Position numbers and translations under genes: made by a program
The notes under the pieces: generated by a model
The model's database searches: none
What the model saw: the letters and a program-made list of their open reading frames with translations, nothing else
What the model was told of the DNA's origin: nothing
Source: Candidatus Eisenbacteria bacterium
GTDB lineage: Bacteria; Desulfobacterota; Binatia; DP-6
Direction: 5' to 3'
Assembly (NCBI GenBank): GCA_035577985.1
Contig: DATJZY010000145.1
Span: 1 to 62,378, forward strand
DNA length: 62,378 bases
Part shown: in pieces, positions 52,708 through 60,959 of the stretch
How positions within the stretch are numbered: the stretch's first letter is position 1
Layout of the letters: the number at the start of each line of letters is the position of its first letter

Positions 52708-53772
52708 ATGTCGGATCCCGCGCGCGCGTCGGCTTCGCCGTTTCGATTGACGGATCGGGCACGCGCGGCTGGTTGTGCGGGGAAGATGGGGCCGGCGGAT
52801 CTATCGAAGATCCTCGGGGCGCTGCCGCAGATGGTGCATCCGGATCTGCTGGTCGGGACGGCGACGTCGGACGACGCCGGCGTGTATCGGCTGACGCCGG
52901 AGCTCGCGATCGTGCAGACCGTCGACTTCTTCGCGCCGATCGTCGACGACCCGTTCACGTTCGGACAGATCGCGGCGGCCAACGCGATGTCGGACGTGTA
53001 CGCGATGGGCGGCGAGCCCCGCACGGCGCTCAACGTCGCGGCCTTTCCGCAGGCGGACGTTCCGATCGAGATCCTCGGCGAGATCCTTCGCGGCGGGATC
53101 GAGAAGGCGCGCGAGGTCGGCGTGGTCGTCCTCGGCGGCCACACCCTCGTCGACGAGGAGATCAAGTACGGCATGGCGGTCACGGGCGTGGTCCATCCCG
53201 ATCGCATCTGGCGCAACGTGGGCGCGCAGCCGGGCGACGTCCTGCTCCTGACGAAGCCCCTCGGAACGGCGATCGTCACCACGGCCGCGAAGCGCGGCGA
53301 GCGGGTCGGCGACGCCCTCGCGGCCGCGACCGCGAGCATGACGACGCTCAACGCGGCGGCGGCACGGGTGCTCGCGAGCGTCTCTGTCCACGCCTGCACC
53401 GACGTGACCGGTTTCGGCCTCATGGGCCACGGCTACGAGATGGCCCATGGAAGCGGCGTGCGCCTGGTCGTCGACGCGACGGCGCTCCCGACGCTGCCGC
53501 GCGCCCGCGAGCTCGCCGCCGCCGGCACCTCCACCGGCGGCTGCCGCCGCAACCGCGCCTGGCTCTCCGACAAAGTCGCCGTCGCGCCGACCGTCCCGCC
53601 CGATCTGGTGGAGGTCGCCTTCGACCCCCAAACGTCCGGCGGCCTCCTGGTCGCCATCCCCGAGCGCGAAGCAAACCGAGCGCTCGACCTCCTCCACGCC
53701 GCAAACGTCCCAGCCGTCCGCATCGGCCAGGCCGAGCCGCGCGCGTCTGGTCCGTTCCTCACCCTAGGCTAG
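52708..53772 (+). CDS. selD: Selenophosphate synthase
   Basis: Makes selenophosphate from selenide and ATP. 354 residues; the active site is AAGCAGKMG with the catalytic Cys22 and Lys25 (Cys form, not selenocysteine; the C-x-x-K spacing matches E. coli Cys17/Lys20). Further motifs: LLVGTATSDDAGVYRL, VDFFAPIVDDPFTFGQIAAANAMSD (in parts), VYAMGGEPRTALN, GGHTLVDEEIKYG, ACTDVTGFGLMGHGYEMA and DPQTSGGLL. ATG 52708 gives the normal N-terminus; a longer upstream frame overlaps selB and the repeat. The gene is bracketed by inverted copies of a MITE-like repeat on both sides. Confidence 0.96.
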   Translation: MSDPARASASPFRLTDRARAAGCAGKMGPADLSKILGALPQMVHPDLLVGTATSDDAGVYRLTPELAIVQTVDFFAPIVDDPFTFGQIAAANAMSDVYAMGGEPRTALNVAAFPQADVPIEILGEILRGGIEKAREVGVVVLGGHTLVDEEIKYGMAVTGVVHPDRIWRNVGAQPGDVLLLTKPLGTAIVTTAAKRGERVGDALAAATASMTTLNAAAARVLASVSVHACTDVTGFGLMGHGYEMAHGSGVRLVVDATALPTLPRARELAAAGTSTGGCRRNRAWLSDKVAVAPTVPPDLVEVAFDPQTSGGLLVAIPEREANRALDLLHAANVPAVRIGQAEPRASGPFLTLG

Positions 53773-53812
53773 AGCCGCCGACGACGGGCGCGACCCCGAG
53801 CGCGCGCCTCGG

Positions 53813-53950
53813 CGCGTCGCGAGGTCGCCGGGGGCGAGGTGGAGGCGCCTGCGAAGCGGCGCGACGAAATGTCGGGCCGAGACGAGCGGCATGTGTTCCC
53901 GCGCGGCGGAGCCGAAGCCGAAACCTCGCCCCCGGCGACCTCGCGACGCG
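53813..53950 (+). repeat. MITE-like repeat element, copy B
   Basis: A 138-base element right after selD. Its ends are perfect 28-base inverted repeats (53813-53840 and 53923-53950, outer bases CGCGTCGCGAGGTCGCC). The core matches copy A in inverted orientation. A 10-base direct repeat CCCCGAGCGC flanks it at 53794-53803 and 53959-53968, possibly target-site duplication traces. No ORF inside. It is likely a non-autonomous mobile repeat or REPIN-like element. Confidence 0.9.
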
Positions 53951-53968
53951 GGACCGATCCCCGAGCGC

Positions 53969-54925
53969 TCAGTGCCCGCCCGTCATCGGTGTCTCCGACC
54001 CGGTCATGCCCTGCGGCACCTGGAGCTTGTCCAGCACCATGTCGTCGACCTTGACGTTGGCGTTCTGCTTCAGCTCCGCGTAGCGCTTGTCCTGCTGGTC
54101 CTGGATCGCCTTGTTGCGGAGCGTCGCCTTGATCTGCTCCTTCACCTGGTCGAACGGACGGCGCTCGCCCTCCTTGCGCTCCACGACCATGATGATGTGG
54201 TAGCCGTACTGCGTTTTCACGACGTCGCTGATCTCGCCCTGCTTCAAGGTGAAGGCGGCCCGCTCGAACTCCGGCACCATGCGGCCCTGTCCGAACATGC
54301 CGAGGTCGCCGCCCTTCGCGCCGCTCGTCTTGTCGGTGGACTTCTCCTTCGCGATGTCGGCGAACTTCGTGGGGTCGGCCTTCACCTGCTCGAGGATCTC
54401 CTTGGCCGTCGGCTCGTCCTTCACGAGGATGTGGCTCGCCCGGATCTGCGTCGTGGAGTAGAGGTTCGGGTTGTCGTCGTAGTAGGCCTTCGCCTGCTCG
54501 TCCGTGATCTCCGGCGGCTTCTGGAACTCGCGCACGAGGCGCTGCACGACGAGCCGGCGCCGCAGGTCGTTCACCTGCCGCTCGACGTCGTCGTCCTTGT
54601 CGTAGCCGAGCTTCTGTCCCTCGGTGAAGAGGAGGTCGTTCAGGATCATGTTGTCGACGAACTGGCGCTTGCGATCCGGCGCGGTCAGATAGGCGCGCGA
54701 CGGCGCAGGCAGGCGGGAGATCTCCTTCAGCACGCGATCGGTCGTGAGTCGCTTGCCGCCGTAGGTGGCGACCACCTCGCCGCCGTCGTCGGCTTGCGTT
54801 GCGGTCGTCGCAGAAGGCGCGGCGGGCTTCGCGGCGGGCGCGGCCTTCTCCTCCTTCTCCTTCGGCTGGCAGGCGACGATCCCGAGCGCGACGGCGAATG
54901 CGAGCGACACGACCTTCCGATGCAT
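53969..54925 (-). CDS. Parvulin-type peptidyl-prolyl isomerase lipoprotein
   Basis: A 318-residue extracytoplasmic foldase. A lipoprotein signal ([19 protein letters not shown] with lipobox Cys), a Lys/Ala/Thr-rich linker, a SurA/PrsA-like N-terminal helical domain, then one parvulin domain (about 185-285): [43 protein letters not shown] (in parts), [20 protein letters not shown] and [10 protein letters not shown]. Start ATG 54925 gives the lipoprotein signal; the longer frame upstream is implausible. It is separate from the SurA-like protein at 33219, so the organism has at least two parvulins. The copy B repeat lies right behind its stop. Confidence 0.88.
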   Translation of the reverse strand: MHRKVVSLAFAVALGIVACQPKEKEEKAAPAAKPAAPSATTATQADDGGEVVATYGGKRLTTDRVLKEISRLPAPSRAYLTAPDRKRQFVDNMILNDLLFTEGQKLGYDKDDDVERQVNDLRRRLVVQRLVREFQKPPEITDEQAKAYYDDNPNLYSTTQIRASHILVKDEPTAKEILEQVKADPTKFADIAKEKSTDKTSGAKGGDLGMFGQGRMVPEFERAAFTLKQGEISDVVKTQYGYHIIMVVERKEGERRPFDQVKEQIKATLRNKAIQDQQDKRYAELKQNANVKVDDMVLDKLQVPQGMTGSETPMTGGH

Positions 54926-55031
54926 GCGAGCGCCTGTACCGGTCGTCCGGCTGCCTGTCAATTTTGTGAAGCGTGCCGACGACCGATTGACGGATCGCCG
55001 CATGTCGCGAAAGTCCCCTGTACGCCGCCCG

Positions 55032-55047
55032 TGGCATGTGGCTTGCT
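55032..55047 (+). promoter_or_regulatory. Sigma-54-like promoter overlapping the start of a small ORF
   Basis: TGGCATGTGGCTTGCT fits TGGCAY-N5-TTGCW fully, with GG and GC in place. The predicted start of transcription, near 55058, falls inside the ORF whose first ATG is at 55036, so either that start is wrong or the match is chance. AAAGTCCCCTG just upstream resembles the AGGGACTTT string near the ComEA-like promoter in reverse. Confidence 0.4.
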
Positions 55048-55371
55048 GCCCGTAGTCTCGTGTTCTGGTCCGTCGAGCTCGGCGCCGACGACGTCGACGC
55101 GCAGCACCTCGCTGCACAGATCGCGTCGCTGACGCAGGTCGCGACCGACATCGATGCGAAGCTCACCGTCCTCGGGGCCGGTGGTCTCGCGGGCGCCGTC
55201 GGTCTGTACCAGCGGATGACGTCGGTGGTCGACGCCGCTGGCGGCCCGGAGCTCGACCGCATGACGACTCGCGTGGAGGAGCTGATGCGCGCGCTCGAGG
55301 AGGTCGATCGCCGGCTCACCGCGCTCCGCGAGCTGAAAGCCCTGCTCGAGCGGATCGACGAGCCGCGCTAG
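55036..55371 (+). CDS. Small coiled-coil protein, uncharacterised
   Basis: Up to 111 residues. The C-terminal half is a clear amphipathic coiled coil ([18 protein letters not shown], then [14 protein letters not shown]); the middle has a Gly/Ala-rich turn ([16 protein letters not shown]). No family recognised. The first ATG lies inside a perfect sigma-54-like -24/-12 element, so translation may really begin later, for example at GTG 55060. It diverges from the parvulin gene and converges on the VanZ-like gene. Reality as a gene is likely but not certain. Confidence 0.5.
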   Translation: MWLAARSLVFWSVELGADDVDAQHLAAQIASLTQVATDIDAKLTVLGAGGLAGAVGLYQRMTSVVDAAGGPELDRMTTRVEELMRALEEVDRRLTALRELKALLERIDEPR

Positions 55372-55379
55372 TCCGGACA

Positions 55380-55817
55380 CTAGCGAGCCAGGAGACGGCG
55401 AACGGCGACCAGCACCTGGCCGGTCGCCGCGCCCGCCGTGTCGATCAGGACGTCGCCGACCGCCGCGACCCGCCCGGCCACGAAACGCTGATGGATTTCG
55501 TCGGACGCCGCGTAGAGGGCGGCGAGGGCGGTCGCCAGCAGCGCGTGACGCGCGCTCCAGGGTGCGTCCGCCCGCAAGGCGCGTACGAGAAGCAGGCCCA
55601 GCACCAGATATTCGGCGAAGTGGCCGATCTTTCGCAGCACGAGGTGCATCGCTTCCAGCGTGGCGTAGTCCGCCGACGGGAACAGCCAGCGCAGCAGCGG
55701 CATGAGGAACGCGCCCGTGTGCTCGCCGGCGCCCCAGCTCGTCGATGCGAAGAAAATGACCAGCGCCCACGCCACGGGCGGCGTCCAGCGCTCGAGGGTG
55801 GAACGCCTATCCGACAA
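55380..55817 (-). CDS. VanZ-like membrane protein
   Basis: A 145-residue protein with about four membrane helices and the VanZ family pattern: WTPPVAWALVIFFASTSWG, a segment with HLVLRKIGHFAEYLVLGLLL, and the end SDEIHQRFVAGRVAAVGDVLID TAG (DEIHQRFVAGR, GDVLIDTAG). VanZ proteins include teicoplanin-resistance factors, but most chromosomal members have unknown roles in the envelope. The gene overlaps the start region of the small protein gene at 55807 by 11 bases on the same strand. Confidence 0.85.
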   Translation of the reverse strand: MSDRRSTLERWTPPVAWALVIFFASTSWGAGEHTGAFLMPLLRWLFPSADYATLEAMHLVLRKIGHFAEYLVLGLLLVRALRADAPWSARHALLATALAALYAASDEIHQRFVAGRVAAVGDVLIDTAGAATGQVLVAVRRLLAR

Positions 55818-56073
55818 GCTCGCTGACGGCCTTGCTCACGAGCGCGAGCGTTTCCTCGTCGAACTCGGCGTCGATGAAGCTCTCGATCTTCTCGCGCTGC
55901 GACGCGTAGCGCTTGCCGCCCGCCGCGTCGGCGAGCTGCGTGCCGGCGAGCAGATCCAGGTAGCGCAGCATGGCGGGATAGCGCCCGGGGTCGCCCGACG
56001 AGAGCTTCTGGTCGAAGGCCAGACGGATGGTGAGGAACGCGAGCCGGTACTTCAGATCTTCGCTGAGCTCCAT
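55807..56073 (-). CDS. Small acidic helical protein, uncharacterised
   Basis: 88 residues (MELSEDLKYRLAFLTIRLAF..., ending ALVSKAVSELVG), predicted all-helical and cytoplasmic. I do not recognise the family. It lies directly between the VKOR-DsbA fusion gene (0-base gap) and the VanZ-like gene (11-base overlap), so the three form one operon on the minus strand. The location suggests some envelope-related use, but the sequence itself gives no function. Confidence 0.7.
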   Translation of the reverse strand: MELSEDLKYRLAFLTIRLAFDQKLSSGDPGRYPAMLRYLDLLAGTQLADAAGGKRYASQREKIESFIDAEFDEETLALVSKAVSELVG

Positions 56074-57279
56074 CTAGGGTCTCCCTGAGGCCGTGGCCCC
56101 CTGCGCCTTCTCGAGGATGAGCGCATAGTCGTAGTAGGTGCGTTCGAGCGCGCCCGAGACGCGCCGGCCGTTGATGAAGAGCGTCGGCGTCGACTCGATG
56201 CCTGCCGCGATGCCGGCGCGCACGTCGGTGCCGACGCGGTCGCGCGTCATCGGGTCGTCGAGGCACGTCCGGAAGGTCGGGATGTCGAGCCCGGCCTCGC
56301 GTGCGTAGCGGAAGAGGCTCTCGCGATCGAGCGTCTTCTGGTTCTCGAACAGGAGGTCGTGATATTCCCAGAACCGGTTCTGGGCCTGGGCGCACTCGGC
56401 GGCAGCGGCGGCGAGGCAGGCGTCGACGTGGACGGTGCGGGACATCGCCTCGTTGCACGACGAGTCGAGGGGGAAGTGACGGAAGACGAGGCGCACGTCG
56501 GTGCGCGCCCTCAGCAGGTCGTGAAGGTCCTTGAACGCCTGCCCGCAGGCCGGGCACTCGAAGTCGGAGAACTCGACGATCGTGACCGGAGCGTTGGCCG
56601 GCCCCTTCGAGGGCGCGTCGGGACGCACCACGTCCCGGAGCGGGACCACGGGCAGCTTCACGTACTGGCGCGCGAATTCGGGATCGCGCGCCTCGACGTC
56701 GGCCACCGTATCGGCCGGCGCGGGGCTCCGGACGGCGGCGAAGGTTCCGCCGGCGAGGGCGACGGCGAGGGCCAGCGCCGCGGTCGCGTGCGCGGCGACC
56801 CGCCGGCGCAGCCACCCGGCGCCCGGCGCGGCGTGGAAGTTCCGCGCCAGCGGCAGCACCGTTACGAACCACGCCACCACGACGAGGTCGAGCGTGAGGC
56901 ACAGGAGACACGCGTAGTGCAGCACCACCGCCATGATCGTCGCGAGCACCGCGGAGAACCCGAGGCCCCCCGAAGCAAGCGCGATCAGGACGAGATCGGC
57001 GAGACCACCGTAGATGCCGAGGACGGCGCCGGGGATCGCCGCGACGACCCCGGCCGCGAAGGCTACGCCCGCCCACAGCGCGACGGGCATGTCGAGGAAC
57101 GTGCCGTAGCGGCTCGAGAGGACGGCGTCGCAGTTCACGACGCCTCCCATGTTGCAGAAGCTCGTGTACCCCGCCTGGGTCGCGAGCCGTCGATCGACGT
57201 CCAGGATGACCCCGCTCACCGCGAGGCCCACGAGCGCGATGACCAGCGCGACGCGGTGACGAGTGGGGCGCGGAGCCAT
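56074..57279 (-). CDS. Vitamin K epoxide reductase - DsbA-like fusion protein
   Basis: A 401-residue disulfide-forming membrane protein that fuses two known halves. The VKOR half (1-180) has loop Cys42 and Cys50 in TSFCNMGGVVNCDAVLSS, the active pair ACLLC (Cys124, Cys127), and four to five membrane helices. The C-terminal half (about 215-400) is a periplasmic thioredoxin/DsbA-like domain with VEFSDFECPACGQAFKDLH (CPAC pair), the ESTPTLFINGRRVSG cis-Pro loop. VKOR passes electrons from the thiol oxidase to quinones, replacing DsbB. The Cys-rich secreted proteins nearby are likely clients. It is first in a three-gene operon. Confidence 0.92.
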   Translation of the reverse strand: MAPRPTRHRVALVIALVGLAVSGVILDVDRRLATQAGYTSFCNMGGVVNCDAVLSSRYGTFLDMPVALWAGVAFAAGVVAAIPGAVLGIYGGLADLVLIALASGGLGFSAVLATIMAVVLHYACLLCLTLDLVVVAWFVTVLPLARNFHAAPGAGWLRRRVAAHATAALALAVALAGGTFAAVRSPAPADTVADVEARDPEFARQYVKLPVVPLRDVVRPDAPSKGPANAPVTIVEFSDFECPACGQAFKDLHDLLRARTDVRLVFRHFPLDSSCNEAMSRTVHVDACLAAAAAECAQAQNRFWEYHDLLFENQKTLDRESLFRYAREAGLDIPTFRTCLDDPMTRDRVGTDVRAGIAAGIESTPTLFINGRRVSGALERTYYDYALILEKAQGATASGRP

Positions 57280-57349
57280 TTGCGGGCGAGGGCCGGAGTC
57301 TATCCAGGCCCCCGCCCGCTTTCAATCCGGGGGCGCCGCAAGCGACGCG

Positions 57350-59233
57350 CTAGAACTGATACGTGAGGCGGATCGACGTCTCGGAGCGACCGTTATTGAG
57401 ACCGGCGAGCCCCCACGTCTCGAAGATCGGCGAGGAGTGTCCGACCGGCGTGATGAAGTACTTCTGTCCGACGTTCACGACCATGTCGTTGCGCACCAGG
57501 TAGTCGACGGACCAGAACGCTTCCATGTTCCACGAGTTCACCGGATCGACGGCCATGCCGAGAACCGGCACGATGGAGCCGCCGCGGTAGAACGAGAAGG
57601 CCGCCAGGGTGAACAGCGCCTCCCAGCCGCGGATCTTGTCGCGGAAGGCGACCGACTGCGGGCGCTGGCTCGACGGAAGATCGAGGCCGCCGACGAGACA
57701 GGAGGGGACCGTCCGGCGCACCGACGACGGGAGCTGGGCGATGTTCTGCGCGCCCTCGACCTCGCGGCCGTTCACGGTCGCGCGGCAGTCCGGGTTGTTC
57801 AGGAGGTGATGCCAGAAGAACTGCCCGGTGAGGAACCACGTGCTCTTCTTGTTGAGCCACCGGATCCAGGTGGGCCGATCGAACGCGAACATGCCCTTCC
57901 ACATGTCCTTCTTCGTGATGCCGGGCAGCGCCGGGTTGTCGAACAGCGTCACCTTCGTGGTGTCGAAGAAGGGAACCCCCATGTCGTAGATGGTTTCGAG
58001 ACGGAACACCGCCTGGGTGTACTGCTCGTCGGAGTAGTTGGCCGAGAGGCCGATCGAGTGGACGTACGGCGCGTAGGCCTCGGCAGGGAACTCGCCCTTG
58101 TTGACGAAGCGCTGCAGCGCCGCGACGTCCTGGGCCGAGTTGCCCGACGAGGGCACACCCTTGAGTGGCGCGTAGTTGGTGCCGTCGTCACCAGCCCAGC
58201 GCTGATAGAAGTAGACGAGCCCGGTCTCGATGCCGGCCGGCAGGATCGCGTGGTAGCGCACGCCCACCTGGCTGTTCTCGAGCGGGTTGCGCGTGTAGGT
58301 GCCCTGCTTGAAGATCTTCGAGCCGCCGATCAGGCGCTGGCAGAGCTGCTTGCCGGCGGAGTCGAGGCAGGGGCCCGCGGTGAACGCGCCGTCGATCGGG
58401 TTGGTGAGTGGATTGAGGAAGGGAAGGCCCCAGGGGCGCGGGAAGAAGGCCTGCTTCGCCGGCGCCCAGTCGCCGGGGTTCCAGTACCACTCGAGGAAGT
58501 TCTGGCTCGTGCCGAACACGTCGCCCAGATCGTAGAGGAACTTGAACATCCAGAAGGTCTGACGGATCTCGTCCCAGCCGAAGGCCGGTGGCGGGATCTC
58601 CTGCTGGAAGTGCCAGGTGAGGTCGAGCGAGTTCGCCCGATCCAGCATGCGGAAGTTGTCGGTCTCGCCCCAGACGATCTGCTGCTTGCCGGCGCGTACG
58701 GTGAGGGGGATCTGGCGGAGCTTCAGGTCGACGTAGAGCTCGCGGAGCTGGTTGTCGAACTTGAAGGCGTCGCGTTCGTTGGTGGTGAGGCTGTCGAGGA
58801 AGAGCTGCCGCGACAGCGTCCCGTGCGGCGTCTTCAACTGGTGGGCGAAGTCCCACACGTGCTGGCCGCCGTAGGCCTTGCCGTGAATGTCTTCCTTCTG
58901 GCCGATCTGCGGGAGCGTGTCGTAGACGCTGTCGTAGACGCCGCGCCACAGCACGAACAGCTTCGACGACTGGATGAACGGGATGTCGTAGTTGTTCATG
59001 AACTTGCCGCCCTGGAGCCAGTCGTAGTCCAGCCGCAGGTGCGCCGTGTTGCGGTTCTGGATGTACTGGTAGTTGCTGGCGTCCTGCATGCGCATGAGGT
59101 TCTGGCTCTGCAGGTTGCCGGAGATCTCCAGCGGGCCGAACTTCTGCGTCGCGCGCGCGTACCCGGGCAGACAGAGCCCGATCGCAACCAGCACGACCGC
59201 GGTGAGCCTCTTCACGTGACGGCGGTCCGACAT
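57350..59233 (-). CDS. DUF1302-family outer-membrane beta-barrel protein
   Basis: A 627-residue exported protein. Signal peptide (LTAVVLVAIGLCLPGYARA), many alternating amphipathic strands, terminal Phe after RLTYQF as expected for Bam-inserted barrels. The DUF1302 features are GGKFMNNYDIPFIQSSKL, VRAGKQQIVWGETDNFRMLD and NPLENSQVGVRYHAIL. DUF1302 proteins are porin-like and, in several Proteobacteria and Binatota-like genomes, are encoded beside hydrocarbon or lipid degradation genes; no such neighbours are here. Start ATG 59233 follows a strong GGGAGGGGTGGGA ribosome-binding site. Confidence 0.85.
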   Translation of the reverse strand: MSDRRHVKRLTAVVLVAIGLCLPGYARATQKFGPLEISGNLQSQNLMRMQDASNYQYIQNRNTAHLRLDYDWLQGGKFMNNYDIPFIQSSKLFVLWRGVYDSVYDTLPQIGQKEDIHGKAYGGQHVWDFAHQLKTPHGTLSRQLFLDSLTTNERDAFKFDNQLRELYVDLKLRQIPLTVRAGKQQIVWGETDNFRMLDRANSLDLTWHFQQEIPPPAFGWDEIRQTFWMFKFLYDLGDVFGTSQNFLEWYWNPGDWAPAKQAFFPRPWGLPFLNPLTNPIDGAFTAGPCLDSAGKQLCQRLIGGSKIFKQGTYTRNPLENSQVGVRYHAILPAGIETGLVYFYQRWAGDDGTNYAPLKGVPSSGNSAQDVAALQRFVNKGEFPAEAYAPYVHSIGLSANYSDEQYTQAVFRLETIYDMGVPFFDTTKVTLFDNPALPGITKKDMWKGMFAFDRPTWIRWLNKKSTWFLTGQFFWHHLLNNPDCRATVNGREVEGAQNIAQLPSSVRRTVPSCLVGGLDLPSSQRPQSVAFRDKIRGWEALFTLAAFSFYRGGSIVPVLGMAVDPVNSWNMEAFWSVDYLVRNDMVVNVGQKYFITPVGHSSPIFETWGLAGLNNGRSETSIRLTYQF

Positions 59234-59358
59234 TCCCACCCCTCCCTGGTTTTGTCGGCTGTAAGGCTGGGCGTAGCTACCGCACATCGGGCGGGCTTTG
59301 CAATGCGGAAGCGTCATCGATCGCACCGTGCGGCGCGATTCTGCGACCGGATGAAAAA

Positions 59359-59388
59359 GGGCGGCGGAGCCTTCTGGCTCCGCCGCCC
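59359..59388 (-). terminator. Intrinsic terminator after the Cys-rich protein gene
   Basis: A perfect 13-bp hairpin (GGGCGGCGGAGCC at 59359-59371 with GGCTCCGCCGCCC at 59376-59388) and a 4-base loop. On the minus strand it is followed by TTTTTCATCC. It sits 25 bases past the stop of the gene at 59414. Confidence 0.9.
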
Positions 59389-59413
59389 TCGTCGGACGCG
59401 TTCCGGGCAGGGA

Positions 59414-60940
59414 CTACTTCGTGAAGACGATCGAGCCGGGCAGGAGCAGCGCCCCAGGACCGGGGAGGCCGGCCGTCGAGTCGACGAGCGGTGCACCGGT
59501 GGGGGGGATGCAGAAGGCGCTGGCCAGTACGCCGCCGTCGGCCTTCTTGGGATACGTCGGGTCGGGCCACGCCGGCTGGGTGACCACCGGCGTTCCCGTC
59601 CGGGTGATGTTGCCGATGCCGGTGTTGGGGTTGGTCGGGAAGCAGGGCGTCTTCTGCGGATTGTTGCAGCAGAACTGCTGGATGCCACCCTTGAAGTCGG
59701 TGGAGGTCGAGCAGTCGACGTTGCAGACGAAGTTCGTGGCGCCCGTGAGGTTGCACTCGTCGTGCCGAACCTGGCCAGCGCAGGGGCAATCGGGGCACTG
59801 CTGCGTCGTTGGAGTCCCGGATGTGTTGTTCTGAAGGGTCGAGGTTCCGGTCACCAGCCCCAGCGCCACGGCCGGCGTGCCGAGCAGCGCCGAGCCTTCC
59901 GGCAGGCAGTCGCGGGAGACGGGGTACTTCGCGTTGACGATGGTGGGCGGGTTGTTGACGACGACCTGGCCCTCGACGTTGCACGACTGGCCGGCGTTCC
60001 GGCCGGTGTCGCACTTGCCGTTCGTGCAGCGCGGGCAGACCTGCGTCGCCGAGCCCTGATAGGTGTCTGCGAGCAGGTTCACCGGCGTGGTGGACGCGTC
60101 GAAGCTGCCGTCCTGGATGTTCAGGGTCGCGGTGATCTGGGGATCCGCGTAGCGGTTGATCACGCAGACGGCGACGTTCGAGGAGAACAGGGGCAGCGGA
60201 GGCCCGAACGCGGGGCCGTTGAGGCTGCCCTGTCCGGTTGCGCCGCTGGCCTGGCAGGTCGGGTTGGAGCTCTCGTCGCAGCCGGTGAGGCAGTACTTCA
60301 GCTGGCTGCCGCTCGGCGTGATGAAGTTGTGCGACTTGCCCGACTCACCGGTGTCGAGGTCCGAGCCGGAGGTGGGCACGGTGAACGTCACCTGGCTGGG
60401 CCCACCGTTCGGATTCGCCGGGCACTTGGCGTCGCCGACCAGACACTTGAGCTTCAGCTTGTCCTTGTCCGTCTTCGGCGAGCCGGTGCTGGCCTTGGCC
60501 ACCAGCGTGAGCGTGAGAGGCTTGCTCGGCTTCTGGGTGCCCTTCTTCGTGACCTTCAGGGGCAGCTGGACCTGCTGCGTCGTGCCGCAGGTCTCGACCG
60601 TGGAGTCGCCAGCGACCGGCGGGACCGGGAAACCCTTGGTTACCCAGTTTCCCTTGTAGGAGGCGATGGGCTGCGGCGTGCAGCCCGCGTCGCCCTGCTC
60701 GTACGCGCACACGCTGATGTTGAAGGTGCAGGTGCCGTCGGTGGTGCCGTCGGCGTCGCAGGGGTCGCCGTCCTTGCACTGGAGCTGGTTGGTTCCGACG
60801 TTGGCGTCGACGCCGTTGAACACGGCGTAGCAGTCGGACTTCGACGGGCCACCGCCCGCCACCGTGGCGAATGCGGTGGGCACCGACACCGCGAGGAGCG
60901 CGATCGCGAGCCCGCCGATCCGTATGTTCGTCGTAATCAT
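59414..60940 (-). CDS. Secreted Cys-rich repeat protein, paralogue 1
   Basis: A 508-residue exported protein with signal peptide (IGGLAIALLAVSVPTAFA). It contains about thirty Cys, Thr/Asn/Gly-rich stretches and short repeats such as CPRCTNGKC, CPDCPCAGQ, CNLTGATNFVCNVDCS. A middle FGPPLPLFSSNVAVCVINR and the end FCIPPTGAPLVDSTAGLPGPGALLL (in parts) are shared with the neighbouring partial protein, so the two are tandem paralogues. I recognise no family. Probably surface-exposed and disulfide-stabilised, a plausible client of the VKOR-DsbA protein. It ends at a strong terminator. Confidence 0.75.
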   Translation of the reverse strand: MITTNIRIGGLAIALLAVSVPTAFATVAGGGPSKSDCYAVFNGVDANVGTNQLQCKDGDPCDADGTTDGTCTFNISVCAYEQGDAGCTPQPIASYKGNWVTKGFPVPPVAGDSTVETCGTTQQVQLPLKVTKKGTQKPSKPLTLTLVAKASTGSPKTDKDKLKLKCLVGDAKCPANPNGGPSQVTFTVPTSGSDLDTGESGKSHNFITPSGSQLKYCLTGCDESSNPTCQASGATGQGSLNGPAFGPPLPLFSSNVAVCVINRYADPQITATLNIQDGSFDASTTPVNLLADTYQGSATQVCPRCTNGKCDTGRNAGQSCNVEGQVVVNNPPTIVNAKYPVSRDCLPEGSALLGTPAVALGLVTGTSTLQNNTSGTPTTQQCPDCPCAGQVRHDECNLTGATNFVCNVDCSTSTDFKGGIQQFCCNNPQKTPCFPTNPNTGIGNITRTGTPVVTQPAWPDPTYPKKADGGVLASAFCIPPTGAPLVDSTAGLPGPGALLLPGSIVFTK

Positions 60941-60959
60941 GATGATTCCCTTCCTTGGC

